64,000 nucleotides of DNA. Source: Emydura subglobosa. Its lineage: Eukaryota; Chordata; Testudines; Chelidae. The notes under the pieces are model-generated. The model did not search any database. It was not told where the DNA came from and was given only the letters and a program-made list of their open reading frames with translations. The stretch lies in NCBI GenBank assembly GCA_007922225.1, contig ML679946.1, positions 97,098,759 to 97,162,758 on the forward strand, written 5' to 3'. Numbering within the stretch: position 1 is the first letter of the stretch; every line of letters starts with the position of its first letter. Positions 12,097 to 24,343 of this stretch are shown here, in pieces. The position numbers and the translations under genes are program-made.

Positions 12097-13048
12097 GGGG
12101 CTAGATCCTCAAATGGATTTAGGTGACTAAATTCAAAATGTAGATCCTTAAAACTCCAGTTCAGTTGCTGTCTAACCCTGTGGGCACTTAAATTCCCGAG
12201 GTGGCCACATTTCTGCTGATAGGCATGCCCAAAGAGTCCCTATTCCTGATGCACAATGCCTAATTTATGCCTCAGCTCTGGGAGGGTCCTTAGATTAAGC
12301 CTCCTCTGCCTGTCTCACCCGTGGGCCCAGTCGGTGGGCATGCTCTGAGACTGGATCAAGCCTTCCACAAAACACAGCTGGTGGAAGTGGTGTGCTGTCC
12401 CCATGCCCAAGTTGTGAGCACACACGTTCAGGCTGTAGAAGACCCAGGTTAAAATCTCTCCTCTGCCTGGCATGGTGCCACTAGCCTATGAAGTCTCTCT
12501 GTGGTCCAATGATTCTTTAAGCATGTAAAGTGGAGCAGCTTCACTAGGAAAGACTGAGAAAGCTCCACTTCAGCAGACCCTCTAATCCAGTGGTTATGGC
12601 ACTCTCATGGAGAGGAAGGAGACCTGCTTCAAGTCCCTGCTCCACAGAATGAAGAGAAGGGATTTGAGCCTGTTTCTCTCACATCCTGGGGGAGTGCTTT
12701 AATCACCGGGCTATTGTGCATAAAGGGAGCTCCTCCTCCTCAATGTTTTTGCAAGAATGCCTAATGCCAGAAGACAGTTCTGAATCTAAAGCCGGGGGAG
12801 GCGCTTCCTGTTAGATTCTCAGCTCCATTTGAGGGGTGTCTCTTTGGCATTTCCTGTTGGCAAGCTCAGACAGCTCCCCACCCAAGGTGTTGGCTTTTGT
12901 GAGACCCATTCTTAGGCACCTAACTCTCCCTGTACATTGTATAGGGAGCCCTGGCATCTAACTCAGGGCTGTGGATTCCAATAGGTGACAGGGCACCTAA
13001 AAGTTAAGTGTTGCAAGGCTGATCTAAGTCCACTTAGATCTAGTCCCC
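12097..13048. mobile_element. TIR element carrying three tRNA-like modules
   Basis: The ends form an imperfect terminal inverted repeat: GGGGCTAGATCCTCAAATGG at the left, and the complement of the right end reads GGGGACTAGATCTAAGTGGA. Inside are tRNA-like segments with A- and B-box-like stretches at about 12409-12468 (plus), 12585-12643 (plus) and 12652-12714 (minus). The last two form a near-palindrome. There is no ORF. I have no firm name; it may be a non-autonomous DNA transposon that captured SINE heads. Confidence 0.5.
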
Positions 13049-13100
13049 ATTGCCTCTTGTCTTATACTTAAGATTAAAAATTTACCATCTTTTCGGTTTG

Positions 13101-13185
13101 CATTTGTACAGCACCTGGCACAATAGGGTCCTGGTCCATGACTTGAGCTCTCAGGTGTTACCACAATATTAACTCTAATAGATGT
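13101..13185 (+). mobile_element. SINE tail fragment, plus strand
   Basis: TTTGTACAGCACCTGGCACA, then GGGTCCTGGTCCATGACTTG and TTACCACAATATTAACTC are the 3' block of the MIR-like SINE. The tRNA part is missing. Confidence 0.65.
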
Positions 13186-14099
13186 TATTTAAGCCACAAG
13201 ATAAATCAATCATTCAGGTCAAGAAGCAATAAAAACAACGAAATGTGTTAGGAGGCAGGGGCGGGAAGTGGAAAATCTACTCAAATTCAGAATCTGTTTG
13301 TGTTGTTGAAGTTCAAACAAGAGAGAAAAGGACTGAACAAAACGACACCGTTGGTGAGTGAAAGTGAAAAGATTTAGACAACTTAGATGCCAGGCCTCAG
13401 TCCAAGGTGCTTTTGAAATGGCTGTGATAATAAGCTCCTAAAATCTGGCTTTATAAGGGAAAACCTGACAGAACCTTAACTGTTGGTATCAAGAGACTGT
13501 AGATTCTCAAAATGCTGATTCTTATGGAAATAATGAGAAAGCTACATGTCTAAAAGGCAATTATGGGAAGAATGTTTGCATAAAAGATTAATTCAGGAAG
13601 GTGGTCCTTCGAAAGATGCATCTAACTGAGGTGAAAACAGGAAGAAAGCGTCAGGAGTAAGGTGTCTGCATGTGAATGCATTGCAATGGGGTTTGATGAC
13701 ACCCATGACAACTGAGTTGTTTTATAGCTTGCTTTCTTAACCTTGGGAAGTGGGGAAAGAAAGGCCTGATGTAGAAACCCAATTTTTGAGGCTGTGCTGA
13801 ATGATAAAATAGCACCAGAAAAAATCTGAATCGAGGACCTTTGTTCTCCAACCGGAAAGCATAACTCATTAGCATGATCCTGTCAAGTTCCTTTTATTTA
13901 TAAGTTATCTTTTTAAAAATACTTATAAAGAATGCCAGAACAGCAGCTCTCTACAAGCTAGGTACTATGCAAACCACATTGGTGCGGTCTTCTCATTGCC
14001 CACCAGCGTATGAACAATGAGCTGAACAGATCACCTCTAGTGGGAAGAGGGGGATGCAATCTCCATCATTCATTCAGTATTTGACCTCTCTGCTCAGAC
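13186..14099. other. No gene or clear repeat seen
   Basis: Unremarkable unique sequence; only a 74-codon ORF on the minus strand with no family resemblance. Confidence 0.5.
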
Positions 14100-14690
14100 T
14101 AAAGCTGATTGGAAAATGGGTTTCTTCCCCTGTGGAAAAATTCAGTTAAAATTAAAAAAAAAATTTCTTGTCAAAATTTTTCCACAGAATATTTGAATTT
14201 TTCGGCAAAAAATTGAAAACCAAAAGTTTGTGGTAAAAAGCTTTTGATTTGGCTATGCTGTAGTGGTGGTTCATGGGAGTTGTAGTTTGGGTATCTCATG
14301 CCCCTATTTTTCTCTGTGGGTTGGGTTACCTGACTGGTCTTCATCTCCCATTAAGCTCCATGGTCTCCCTTCTTGCTAAGCAGCCACAGTGCATCATAGG
14401 AGATGTAGTTCAGATGGGAAAACAAGTCCAAGGAAAAGAATGGAAACATGAAGCATCCAAACTACAATGCCGATGATGCACTACAATGTCATTTCCAAAC
14501 AGAATATTTGGGGGGTAGGGGGGGAGATCAGCTGAAAACCAAAAATTGTGTGTTTTGAATGTTTATTTTTCTTAATTCAAAGTAAAAATTTTCCAGAGAA
14601 AGCAGACACTTGTGGAAAATTTCATTTAAGTGAAAACTCAATTTTCCATACAAAAACAGATTGAACAGATTTTTTTTTTTACTAACCCTA
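14100..14690. repeat. Old dispersed repeat, copy A
   Basis: AT-rich flanks full of GAAAAATTT/TTCCACA-like words surround a core with GCATCATAGGAGATGTAGTT near 14391-14410. The same core, one base different in the first 12, recurs at 16888-16907 with similar flanks. Probably the relic of a DNA transposon. Confidence 0.5.
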
Positions 14691-14779
14691 GATCAGACTG
14701 CCATCCAAGGTACCAGTTATGATGTGAATTTATCCACTGTGTCTTACATTTCTTCTGTGGTAAATTTTGAGGTTTTGAA

Positions 14780-15058
14780 CCATAGGCATGTGCACGGGAT
14801 GTGCTGGGTGTGCACACCCTAATGCCGGGGAGTATAACTTTTTATACCTGTCCAGCCACGAATCCTTCAGACTTTGTCCGGTAGTGCTGCCGCTGAAAGA
14901 CTGCGGGCACATGCAATTTGTCGGAGGATGGGAGGAGAAAGCAAGGTGCCGCCAAAATGGAAAAAGACGCTGCAGCGGAAATTCAAATGTGGCCCGCCGG
15001 TGAAATTGACGTCGATACCCCTGACAAAGATTCCCTGGGTGCACACCGTAATCAAATG
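14780..15058. repeat. CpG-rich unclassified repeat
   Basis: The left end has GCTGGGTGTGCACACCCTAA (about 14804-14823) and the right end has CTGGGTGCACACCGTAATC (about 15035-15053), a direct repeat about 230 bp apart. The interior is far richer in CpG than the AT-rich surroundings. Overlapping ORFs on both strands (up to 112 codons) are explained by GC content. It looks like a young inserted element of unknown class. Confidence 0.45.
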
Positions 15059-15509
15059 TGCAAATCAAATAATTATGAATAAAAAAAATTATTACTTCGC
15101 TGATGGTACATAAAAGAACCCAGGTTGAGTGTACAGGGAAGACAGCTAGAAAACCATTTGCTTACTGAGCACATGTGAGTGGGAGTCAATGAGAGTCAAC
15201 AACAAGGAATCTCACAAAGCCATTTTTAGTGTCACTTTCAGAGCAGAATTTTGCTCTTTAATTTTGCTTGTCCTGGGTGTTTTTGTGTGGGACCCCCTTA
15301 TTTGTCTATTCTATCAGCATATATAAAGTGCTACAGTGTTTATCTATTCTAATCTTACCTTATCTAAGACCCAAACTCCTTCATTTCCCATGGAATATCA
15401 TAGCAGAGGGAAAGCCTGTCTTATTTATATAAAAACAGCTGGGACATAATCTTGTTATGAGAAATGTATCACGGAAATCAACTAGATAGATTTTTGAAAG
15501 AGAGGTGGA

Positions 15510-15800
15510 GATCATTAGTACATAGCTCACAAATATCTTGGGATTGAGAAGAATCGTCATCTTAATTGGTAGGAAAGTAAATTGTCAATTAATTAAAAAA
15601 ATGATCCAGATAAGGATGGTCAATTTGTCATCCTACAAACTAAAATTAACTCCCAGTCATTAACCCCATGTAATGTCTTTGCATCTAATTATGATTTCCC
15701 CAGAATTCCTCTTAAATTTATTTATCATATTATCTGAATTTAACAACCTCCTTATAATTGGAGGAGATGTAAACTTAGCCATAGTTGCCTGCACTAGACA
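15510..15800 (+). pseudogene. L1/Tx1-type LINE endonuclease relic
   Basis: The translation across frames gives RIVILIGRKVNCQLIK (consensus-like RGVAILI...), then DPDKDGQFVILQTKI, then CNVFASNYDFP, then LLIIGGDVNLA. These follow the order of motifs in the apurinic-type endonuclease domain of L1/Tx1 LINEs, where (Y/F)APN and GGDFN are conserved. The frame changes near 15590 and 15705, and no reverse transcriptase follows. This is a very old fragment, inferred from motif order only. Confidence 0.5.
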
Positions 15801-16424
15801 AATCCTGAGCTATGAAATGTGCTACTCCACAGGCTACACAGGTAATAAAGCAAAATTGTGCTGAACCAAGCACTGTCAACATATGGATTAAAACAATTAA
15901 AACCAAATATGAATATTCTTTTCTATTCCCTGTTATATAACTTCTGCTCATGACATCTGCTAATATCTCAAAGAGAAAACAAAAGGACTTGCTGCATTGT
16001 GTGTTATTAAATGGACACTGGTATTTTTGGATTAATCTCTTTGGGGCAGGAATTTTCCTTATAATTGTCTTGAATACTCCTAGCATAATTTTGGCACTAC
16101 ATATAAAATAATAATCCTCTTTAACACTGTCAATCCACTGTTTCTGCTTAAAAATATTTGCTATATCTAATGGCAATAGAAATGCACTCATGAAATCAAT
16201 TGATTTCTTAAATTTGGATTTAGAGGTTCTCTGGCAGGATTTGCCATTTCAGATGTTGCATATTGGTTCTAGGATATGTGAAACAAGAAAGTACAGCCAA
16301 CTAGAGACAAAAGCAAAATGGAGGGATAGTCCATATTTGTTGCCCACTCTGAGCAAAGCACAGAAAGAAAACAAACATCCAACAAATGATGGGAAATTAG
16401 AATTTAGGGTGGAAGGAACCAACG
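15801..16424. other. No gene seen
   Basis: The 138-codon minus-strand ORF at 15775-16191 shows no domain, and its translation overlaps the LINE relic. I treat it as chance. Confidence 0.5.
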
Positions 16425-16500
16425 GGTGTTAGGGGCCCAACTCCTATTCTATTTCAATGGGATTTAGGTGCCCAACTCTCTTATGCTGGGTTGAAAATCC
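16425..16500. repeat. Old palindromic repeat (TAGG-GCC-CAACTCC type)
   Basis: GGGGCCCAACTCCTATT (left) and AATGGGATTTAGGTGCCC (right) are inverted around a short TTTC loop, followed by GGTTGAAAATCCCAG. It resembles a widespread sauropsid palindrome built on CTCCCATTGA/TCAATGGGAG. Confidence 0.45.
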
Positions 16501-16709
16501 CAGTCTGAAGGCCCACATTACCCCTGGTCTTTACATGGGATGCAGTGGGGTAGAAAGCTCTCCTTCCTTGCATGTTGTCCACAAGTGCCAGGGAAAGTCG
16601 TGGTCCCTGTGCCAGGTATCCATATATCATTCCCTAAAAGAACCGCCCTGGTGTCATGGGTTGTCATTTCCATACTCCACCCTTGTATGTGCCATTTGGT
16701 TGCCATTAG

Positions 16710-17095
16710 ACCTTGTCTGGAATTTTGTGTCAATATGTTTTTTCAGCAGAAAATTGTGTTTTCCACAAAATCAAGATTTTCCATGGGTTTCAAAAAATTT
16801 TCAATTTCCCATCAGGAAAGTTCAAATGTAATATTTCATTTCAGGTCAGGTGGACATTAATATGCATTCATTAGCTGCCATTGTGCATCATGGGAGATGT
16901 AGTCCATCCAGGGGGACCAGCTCAAGGGGAAATGGGGGCATGAGGCACCACACCAGCTCTGGTGAATGCAGCTTAATGTTGAACTTTCAGATGAAATTAA
17001 ATGTTTTCATTCAGGAAGGTCAAAAGAGTTCGTTTCAACTGAAACTATCAGAATTTCCCATGAGATGGAAATGCCAATTTTTTTATCAGTTCTAG
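16710..17095. repeat. Old dispersed repeat, copy B
   Basis: Partner of the 14100-14690 repeat. The core GCATCATGGGAGATGTAGTC lies at 16888-16907, followed by CCAGCTCAAGGGGAAATGGG, between flanks rich in TTTTCCATGGG and GAAATTTCA-like words. Confidence 0.5.
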
Positions 17096-17401
17096 TGGCC
17101 ACTTTCCACCCCAAAAGCTGCTGCATTTCCATGGTGTTGGTTCAGGAACAGCACTGCTCTAACAAGCCTAATTTTTGTTTCATTAGACCCATCGTTTTTA
17201 GTTTTTGTAAGCAGCCAATTTATACTGACTTCAGGAAGCATTTTCCCTCATTCAGCGCAGGGGAAGGTTTTGTCCTTGAGGACAGTCACCTGTTGACAAT
17301 AGCTGAATTTCTGAACAACTGTTTTATCAAATGCTAACATGGTTTACTCACCCCTATCAAATAAACTGTGGGAATGTGGATGCCAGAGAAAGAGACTCAG
17401 T

Positions 17402-17485
17402 GGACAAGATCCTCAGCGTGAATCTGTGTAGCTCTATTGATTTTGATGAAGCTGGGTTGATTTATGCCAGCTGAGGATCTGGTCC
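17402..17485. repeat. Well preserved palindromic repeat
   Basis: Arm GGACAAGATCCTCAGC (17402-17417) pairs with GCTGAGGATCTGGTCC (17470-17485), 15 of 16 positions. The pairing continues more weakly inward to a centre near 17443. This is probably the remnant of a miniature inverted-repeat transposon. Confidence 0.65.
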
Positions 17486-19230
17486 AATATTAGTGATTCA
17501 GTTGTGCTTGGGAAACCCTTACACTTCTGTGTTCAGCCTCAATTTCATTCATATGCCACACTCTTTGCCATGTGGTGTCTTTTCACTGTCTTCCTGCAGA
17601 TTAGACAGACCATCTACTCTAGGGACTTTAAAATTCCAGCCAACTTGAATATCTGAAGCTTAGATTCTCTTCCTAGAGAATAGCCTGGACAGCTGCATTG
17701 TGCATTTGGGATCTCCACGGGGGAAAAAGGAGGTAGAATGCTCTTCTCGGCCAGGCCACAGAACAGGAGTGAGCATAGCCACTCCACAGATATCCTTCCC
17801 GATTCTCTGGTCTCCTTTTACCCCATATCAGGGAAAGGCCATGGCAGTTCCCCTATCCCACCTCAAATATCTGAAATCTGCAGTGCACTAGGTGACCCTG
17901 ATAGCTGTGCTTTGCTATGTGCAGTGGGGGGTGTTCCCTCTGCCCAGGCTTCCAGCATTACCCATATGTGTGCAGCAGAACCACGGCAGTTCTGCTGTGC
18001 TGGGAATTATCCATGTTCACAGAGCTGGGGAAAGGATCTCAGCCTAGATGAACAGTTTGCATTGTTTGCCTGATGCTCGAGGGCACTGAAGGCAGCATGG
18101 GCTGAGCACATCTGGCTTGTCTCCTGATCTAACTGCCATTTGGAGGGAGAACACAGCCCGCCCCAGTATGTCAACAGTCAACCACCAAACTAAGCTGCCA
18201 GCCTCAGGGATGTAAGTAAAAGCCTTCCCTTTGGTGATCATAGATGTCAGTGCCTTTGGGTGATCTAGTCTGTATCCCTGCCAAAAACAAGCAAACCCTT
18301 TGAATGACTTGAAATTAGCTAAACTGGGCACAGAGTGCGTGTAGCCATGTATTCCAGTCACTGTAATCCTCGCCTTCTTCCCCCGCTTTTCCTTTCTTTG
18401 TTACACATATGGAACGTTTCATCTTGTCCTAAAGTTGGCTGTAAGCTATTCATTTCTGGATGTGCATTCCTGTAAGCTAAGGCTGCTGTTTGATTTGGGA
18501 CCCAGTACTAATGTGTTCTTTGTGTTGAGTTTCGGGCTCTTTTTCTGAGCCTCACATTGCAGTATGTCTTGATTTGTGGTTTCTTTCTGGTTTGCTCAGT
18601 ATAAGAAACCATCAAACAGAACACAGTTTCATAGTTTCTCTGAGCACATACAAAAAACCCCTCCTATTGCATTATATAGTCAGATGTGTCCATTCTCTTC
18701 TTGATGGTGCCAGGGATGCTTTTTATAAATGGAGAAACTAAGAACAATAATCTGTAACACGGATAGGTATAGGGTAAGAGGAAAAGGCATTGCGGTGTGA
18801 GTTGGAGGTGGTATAAGTTATACACTATAGACAAAACTCCCCTTTCTGATCCGCACTACAGACAGCTGAACTTCAGTCACTGACTGGCCACTTGTACTAT
18901 GAAGGACATCCACTGCTGTCAATGGATGTTTTACATACATACGGTAAAATTCACTCCAGTGAAGGGGCCTTGTACAAGACCCTCCAGACCACCTTAGCCC
19001 TATGTTAAGAGCTTAACTAGGGCTTTATATGGACCTTATGCACATAGGCAAAATTTTACACAGACTGACTGAAGAACATGCAATAGGGATCTCCATTGCA
19101 AGAATCAGAGAGAACAGAAGTCTGCCTTCTTTATCCTTGTAACTCTCATGTAAATCCTACACCATAAATGTTGGTATTTATTTTTATTTCAGAATATTAT
19201 TTCTTGTGGTTATATCCACCCCACTGCTCA

Positions 19231-19252
19231 AAAAATAAATAAATAAATAAAC
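19231..19252. repeat. (AAAT)n microsatellite
   Basis: Five tetranucleotide units, AAATAAATAAATAAATAAAC. Confidence 0.9.
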
Positions 19253-19458
19253 TGCATCAAGAGAAAGCCAACAATGTTCTCCCCGCCTCACTTCGAAAGC
19301 ATCTCAGGGAGGCAACATCAGTTAACAATAATATCAATTATGATCTTTCAGTCAAAAAGTGGCAGAGAAGTAGTTAACCTCTAGGTCCAAACATCTGCCA
19401 GCAACAGCCACATGACCCCATAAATCTTTACCAAAGTGCACATTACACATCCTGGTGA

Positions 19459-19516
19459 TTTTTTTAATTTATTTATTTTTATTTTTATTTATTTATTTAT
19501 TTATTTATTTTTTTTG
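19459..19516. repeat. (TTTA)n low-complexity array
   Basis: T-runs and TTTA units over about 58 bp. Could be the tail of a lost minus-strand retroelement, but no body is visible beside it. Confidence 0.9.
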
Positions 19517-22500
19517 CAGTGGCAGCATGTTTGCCACCTATGAATTTTGTTTGGGAGAATTGCTTTCATAATTTACCCCAGCCATAACTGGCTGTGCCTC
19601 TTAGTAGTTTTTCATTATAAAAAAATCTTCTGTGTCACCCCTGGATATTCTTGAACCAATAAACGGAAAGCCATTATTGCTTTATTTTGTCAAATGGAAG
19701 AAAAAAATACTCAATATGTAATAATAATAATAATAGCAATAATAAAAAATACCGATGATTTCTTAGAACTCAGCTGAATAAGCCAGTTGACTACTTTGCT
19801 TTTATGAAAATCCCCAAACACCTTCTTGATGAGGCTGCTGGAGTATAATGTATCGTCCATGTGGAGAAAGGCAGAATACATTACATTTAACTCTTATGTG
19901 CAATAACAGCTAATAACATCTCCCAGCTTTTCAGCTGGAGGTTGCTCTTTGAAGAGTTGACAGTGACATGGTAGGTATTTTTTGGGGAAGAAGGGATGAA
20001 CTGGAAGCACCATAATTAGTGACAAATTTCCAATGACAATAAGCCATCTTCTGTCACCACTGAAATTAATGTGAGCCCTTGAGATGTAAGGTACTACTCT
20101 ACAAGAGTAAGGAACATTGCCCATGGTTAGCAGCAGAGCACGTCAGGCAAATAAATGATTAATTAGAGCACATGACAAAGCTAATTTTTCCCCCCAGGCA
20201 TTTGAAAATGGTGGGGCAGGGCAGGAATTGTAATTGCAAGGGTGGGAAATTCTGTGAGTGGGAGGAAGATTTGAGATTTTAGGTTATTTACTGGGTTATC
20301 TTAAATTTTACGGCTGCACTGATTTATGTACAAGGGCACCTAGAGTATAAGGATAAGGAGCCTCTTTAGCATTTCTGTACTTCTAAATAAATAATCTTAC
20401 CAAAGATATGCTAACTCTACTATCCACAGTGGATGTCTATTCATATTATGGTCATATATTTCTTTTTAAAATTTCATTTTATTTCAAAACAACTAGATGT
20501 TCAAAATATTAGAATAAGATCCATGAATATTAATGTGTAAAAATGAAATTTATACAACAGACATTCTTATTCAGTGCTAACAGGTTTCTAATTGACCCGT
20601 TCTAGCCTTCCCAGGCCTCCCTTAGTTAATCAAAACATGTGGGCCTTACATCACCTTTCCCTTTCTGCCTTCACAGTGGAGAAGGAGATGATAATGCCCA
20701 AACAATTTCTGACACACCTATTTCACCTTTGTGATCTGCCCTATATGGAAACATTATTGAAAGGGTCTCCATAAGCACTCAGATACCAAGCTGAATAAAT
20801 TGCCCAGTATAAATGCCCCGGTAGATAAAAATCTAACTCGGGGTTCTTTACTCTGGCTGACATTTTTTCCTCAACAGTGGAAATATCAGTATTTTGGATT
20901 GCCACGTAAAAGATGGGAGAGGACAATGGTCACCCTGATAAGAAAGAATACGCTCGTGAGCAGCCAATAAACTCAACCAAGGACATCTTTATACTATGTC
21001 AGGTACCCCTGGTCTCCTAACAATAGATAAGGCTCCAGGTCAATATTTTGAATTGATAAGTCACTACATTCCCTAATAAGAGACCATCCCCACCAACAGT
21101 GTGTTTGGGATTTGGTCCAGCTATATAGTCAGAATCAGATTTTTAAAGGTATTTAGATACATAACTTCCAGTGAGATGACTTAATGCTTTTAAAAATCTG
21201 TGTCCTATTCCCACAAGATGGCCTGATGTACATTTTATGCATAATTTTAATTTTTGTTGCATGGATCTCTGGTGCTGCAGATACCTTGTCTGAATACATT
21301 TCTCTATCATTGCTTCTCTTTTCACGCCCACAGATTTCCTCCTATGTTACATGGCTTTTTCCTGACACAGGTTACACAGACAGGATATCAAGCCATTAGG
21401 TCATTTTCTAGATTAATAATCTTTTCAAGGATGAAGGATTTTGAGCTGCTTTTGTTTGTTTGTTGAAAACATTGCTTTGCCACCATTAATTGAAAATAGG
21501 GAAAGAGCTGAAATAAAATTAACTAAAATTAATTGACAAGAAATGGGGTGGCAGCGGTAGACCATAACATTAAGGTGCCTACGTTAACAATTAAACATAT
21601 ATTAAAGAAATAAGGTGATGGTTTACAGTTTTAAAGTCTGGTAACTGAAATTGTGTGCACAATCTTACCACCAGCCAAGGACAGTGAGATGGCAGTTTTA
21701 AGCAGATTAACCCATGGCCAGTATATTGTTAGGCAGAGTGTGGACTGAGGTTAGGAAAAGGTCACTCTAAAACTGAAACAACTTGTCTGTCAGGCATGCT
21801 CAGTCCGAAACTAGGTCACCATCCTATAATAGTTAACATCCCATAATATTAAAATTTGTTGTGTAACAGCTTTGATTGACAACTGGATTTAGGAGTTATG
21901 ATTGGTCCATACTTATAGACCAATCAGAGAGGGTCTGAAGGTGATTGGAGGATAGGTAGGGCCCTTAATTTTCAATTGTCATTTTATTTAATATTTTCCA
22001 GGAACTTCTCAGTATTTTTTTACTACATCAACAAAAACAGCAGAAAATCGGTGCAAAACACTAATAATTTTTCTGGGTAAATATTGGAGTTTATTTTGGT
22101 GGATGGAAGGATGGGAAAAAAGTATTCAGTAGATTAAAACTCTAATGAACGGAATTCAGTGTGCTTTCCTGAAGAACTAAAACAGAACTCAACACACGAT
22201 GCCACTTCTGAGTTTAAGAAAACAATATATCTCTAATCCCCAAATAAAATTTTTCATTTGAGTAAACAGTTTACTGTTGTAGACTTAGAACTATTAGCTT
22301 ATAAATATTTACATTTAATAATTGGCCCAATATTTTAAAATATTTATAAACACTCACTATATTATGTGAAATCTTTCAGTGTAATCTCCAAAAGTCCTGC
22401 GTTTTCTTCCCATTTTAGTGTGTCAAATCTTTAAGCCATTATCTGCTAACAGTGTGAAATGTGCATGTGGTAGGTGTGAGATTTATCAGTATCTTCAGAT

Positions 22501-22771
22501 GTATACGCACTACAGAACTTGTGTGAGGGCCTGTTTGTTTATTGTGTGTGTTTTCTAGACTAATACGCAACCTTAATTCAACAAGCAACTTTGCATATAC
22601 ACACAGATTAATGTATTATGTAATACATATATCACATGCAATGTATTGTATTTTCCTGATAAAACATGTTATTTTTATAGATTTGTATGATACAAAAGTT
22701 GGGTGAAAATTGGAAAAAAATTAATAATATTTTTTGTAAAACCTGGGATTTGTCAGGAAAAAATCATTTTA

Positions 22772-24343
22772 ATAGAATCATAAAAGATTAGGGTTGGAAG
22801 GGACTTCAGGAGGTCATATAGGCCAACCCCCTGTTCAAAGGAGGACCAGCCACAACTAAATCTTTCCAGCTAGGAATATGTCAAGCTGGGTCTTAAAAAC
22901 CTCTAAGGATGGAGTTTCCACCACCTCCCTAGGTAACCCATTCCAGTGCTTCACCACTTCCTAGTGAAAAAGTTTTTCCTAATATCCAACTTAGACGTAC
23001 CCCACCGCAACTTGAAATCATTGCACCTTGTTCTGCCACCTGCCACCACTGAAAACAGCCTAGCTCCATGGAAACCTCCCTTCAGGTAGTTGAAGGCTGG
23101 TAACAAATCCCGCCTCACTCTTCTCTTCTGCAGGCTAAACAAGTCCAGTTCCCACAGCATCAAATCATAAGTCATGAGCCCCACACCCCTAATAACTTTC
23201 ATTGCTCTCTTTTGGACTCTCTCCAATTTGTCCACATCCTTTCTGTAGTGGGGGGCCCAAAACTGGACACAACACTCCAAATGTGGCCTCACCAGTGCTG
23301 AATAGAGGGGAATAATAACTTCCCTTGATCTGCTGGCAATGCTCCTACTAATGCAGCCCAATATGCCATTAACCTTCTTGGCATCAAGGGCACACTGTTG
23401 ACTCATATCCAGTTTCTTGTCCATTGTAATCCTCAGGTTCTTTTCTGCAGAACTGCTGCCTACCCAGTGGTTCCCAGTCTGTAGCTGTGCATGGGATTCT
23501 TCTGTCCTAAGTGCAGGAATCTGCACTTGTCCTCGTTGAACTTTATCAGATTTCTTTTGGCCCAATCCTCTAATTTGTTTAGGTCACTCTGTATCCTATC
23601 CCTACTCTCCATGATATCTGCCACTCCCCACAGCTTAGTGTCATCCACAAATTTGCTGAGTGTGCAATCCACCTCATCCTTCAGGTCATTAATGAAGATG
23701 TTGAACAAAACCGGTCCCAGGACCGATCCCCAGGGCACTCTGCTTGATACCGGCTGCCAACTAGACATCAAACTATTGATGACTACCTGTTCAGCCCGAT
23801 GATCTAGCCAGCTTTCTATCCACCTTATAGCACATTCATTCAACCCATGCCTTAACTTGCTGGCAAGAATACTGTGGGAGACAGTATTAAAAGCTTTGTT
23901 AAAGTCAAGGTATATCACATCCACTGCTTTCCCCACATCCACAGAGCCAGTCATCTCATCATAGAGGGCAATCAGCTTGGTCAGGCACGACTTCTCCCTG
24001 GTGAATCCGTGCTGACTGCACCTGATCATCTGCCTCTCCTCCAAGTGCTTCAAAATGGATTCCTTGAAGCCCTGTTCCGTGATTTTGCATGGGCTGAGGT
24101 GAGGCTACCTGGGCTGTAGGTTCCTGGATCCTTCTTCTTCCCTATTTTGAAGATTGACACTATATATGGTACCTCCCCTAATTGCCACAAGTTTTCAAAG
24201 ATAATGGCCAATGGCTCTGCAGTCACATCAGCCAACTCCCTCAGCACCCTTGGATGCACTGCATCCAGCCCCATGGACTTGTGCATGTCCAGCTTTTCTA
24301 AATAGTCCTGAACCTATTCTTTCACTACTGAGTGCTGCTCATG
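22772..24343 (-). mobile_element. CR1 LINE, best preserved copy, minus strand
   Basis: This is the 3' 1.57 kb of a CR1. The 3' end is at 22772 (plus strand AGAATCATAAAAGATTAGGG). On the minus strand, ORF pieces cover the reverse transcriptase. The 24050-24286 piece has GLDAVHPRVLRELADV. The 23460-24053 piece has SQHGFTREKSCLTKLIALYD, palm motif A YLDFNKAFNTV, PWGSVLGPVLFNIFINDL and motif C FVDDTK at about residues 135-140. The 22951-23565 piece has [20 protein letters not shown]. Frameshifts near 24130, 23480 and 22950 kill the ORF. The copy is 5'-truncated in the usual CR1 way. Confidence 0.96.

Larger units (their letters stand above)
17486..22771. other. Unique AT-rich sequence, no gene seen
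   Basis: The longest repeat-poor stretch of the window. It contains an AAAT microsatellite (19231-19252), a TTTA array (19459-19516) and an AAT run near 19719-19748. ORFs of 105-111 codons at 17738-18073 and 18044-18361 show no domain. I see no splice-bounded exon with family resemblance. Confidence 0.5.

Noticed and set aside
15775..16191. 138-codon minus-strand ORF as a gene
   Set aside because: It overlaps the plus-strand LINE endonuclease relic and has no recognisable domain.
22772..24343. Intact, active CR1 reverse transcriptase
   Set aside because: At least three frameshifts break the ORF and the 5' two thirds are missing.
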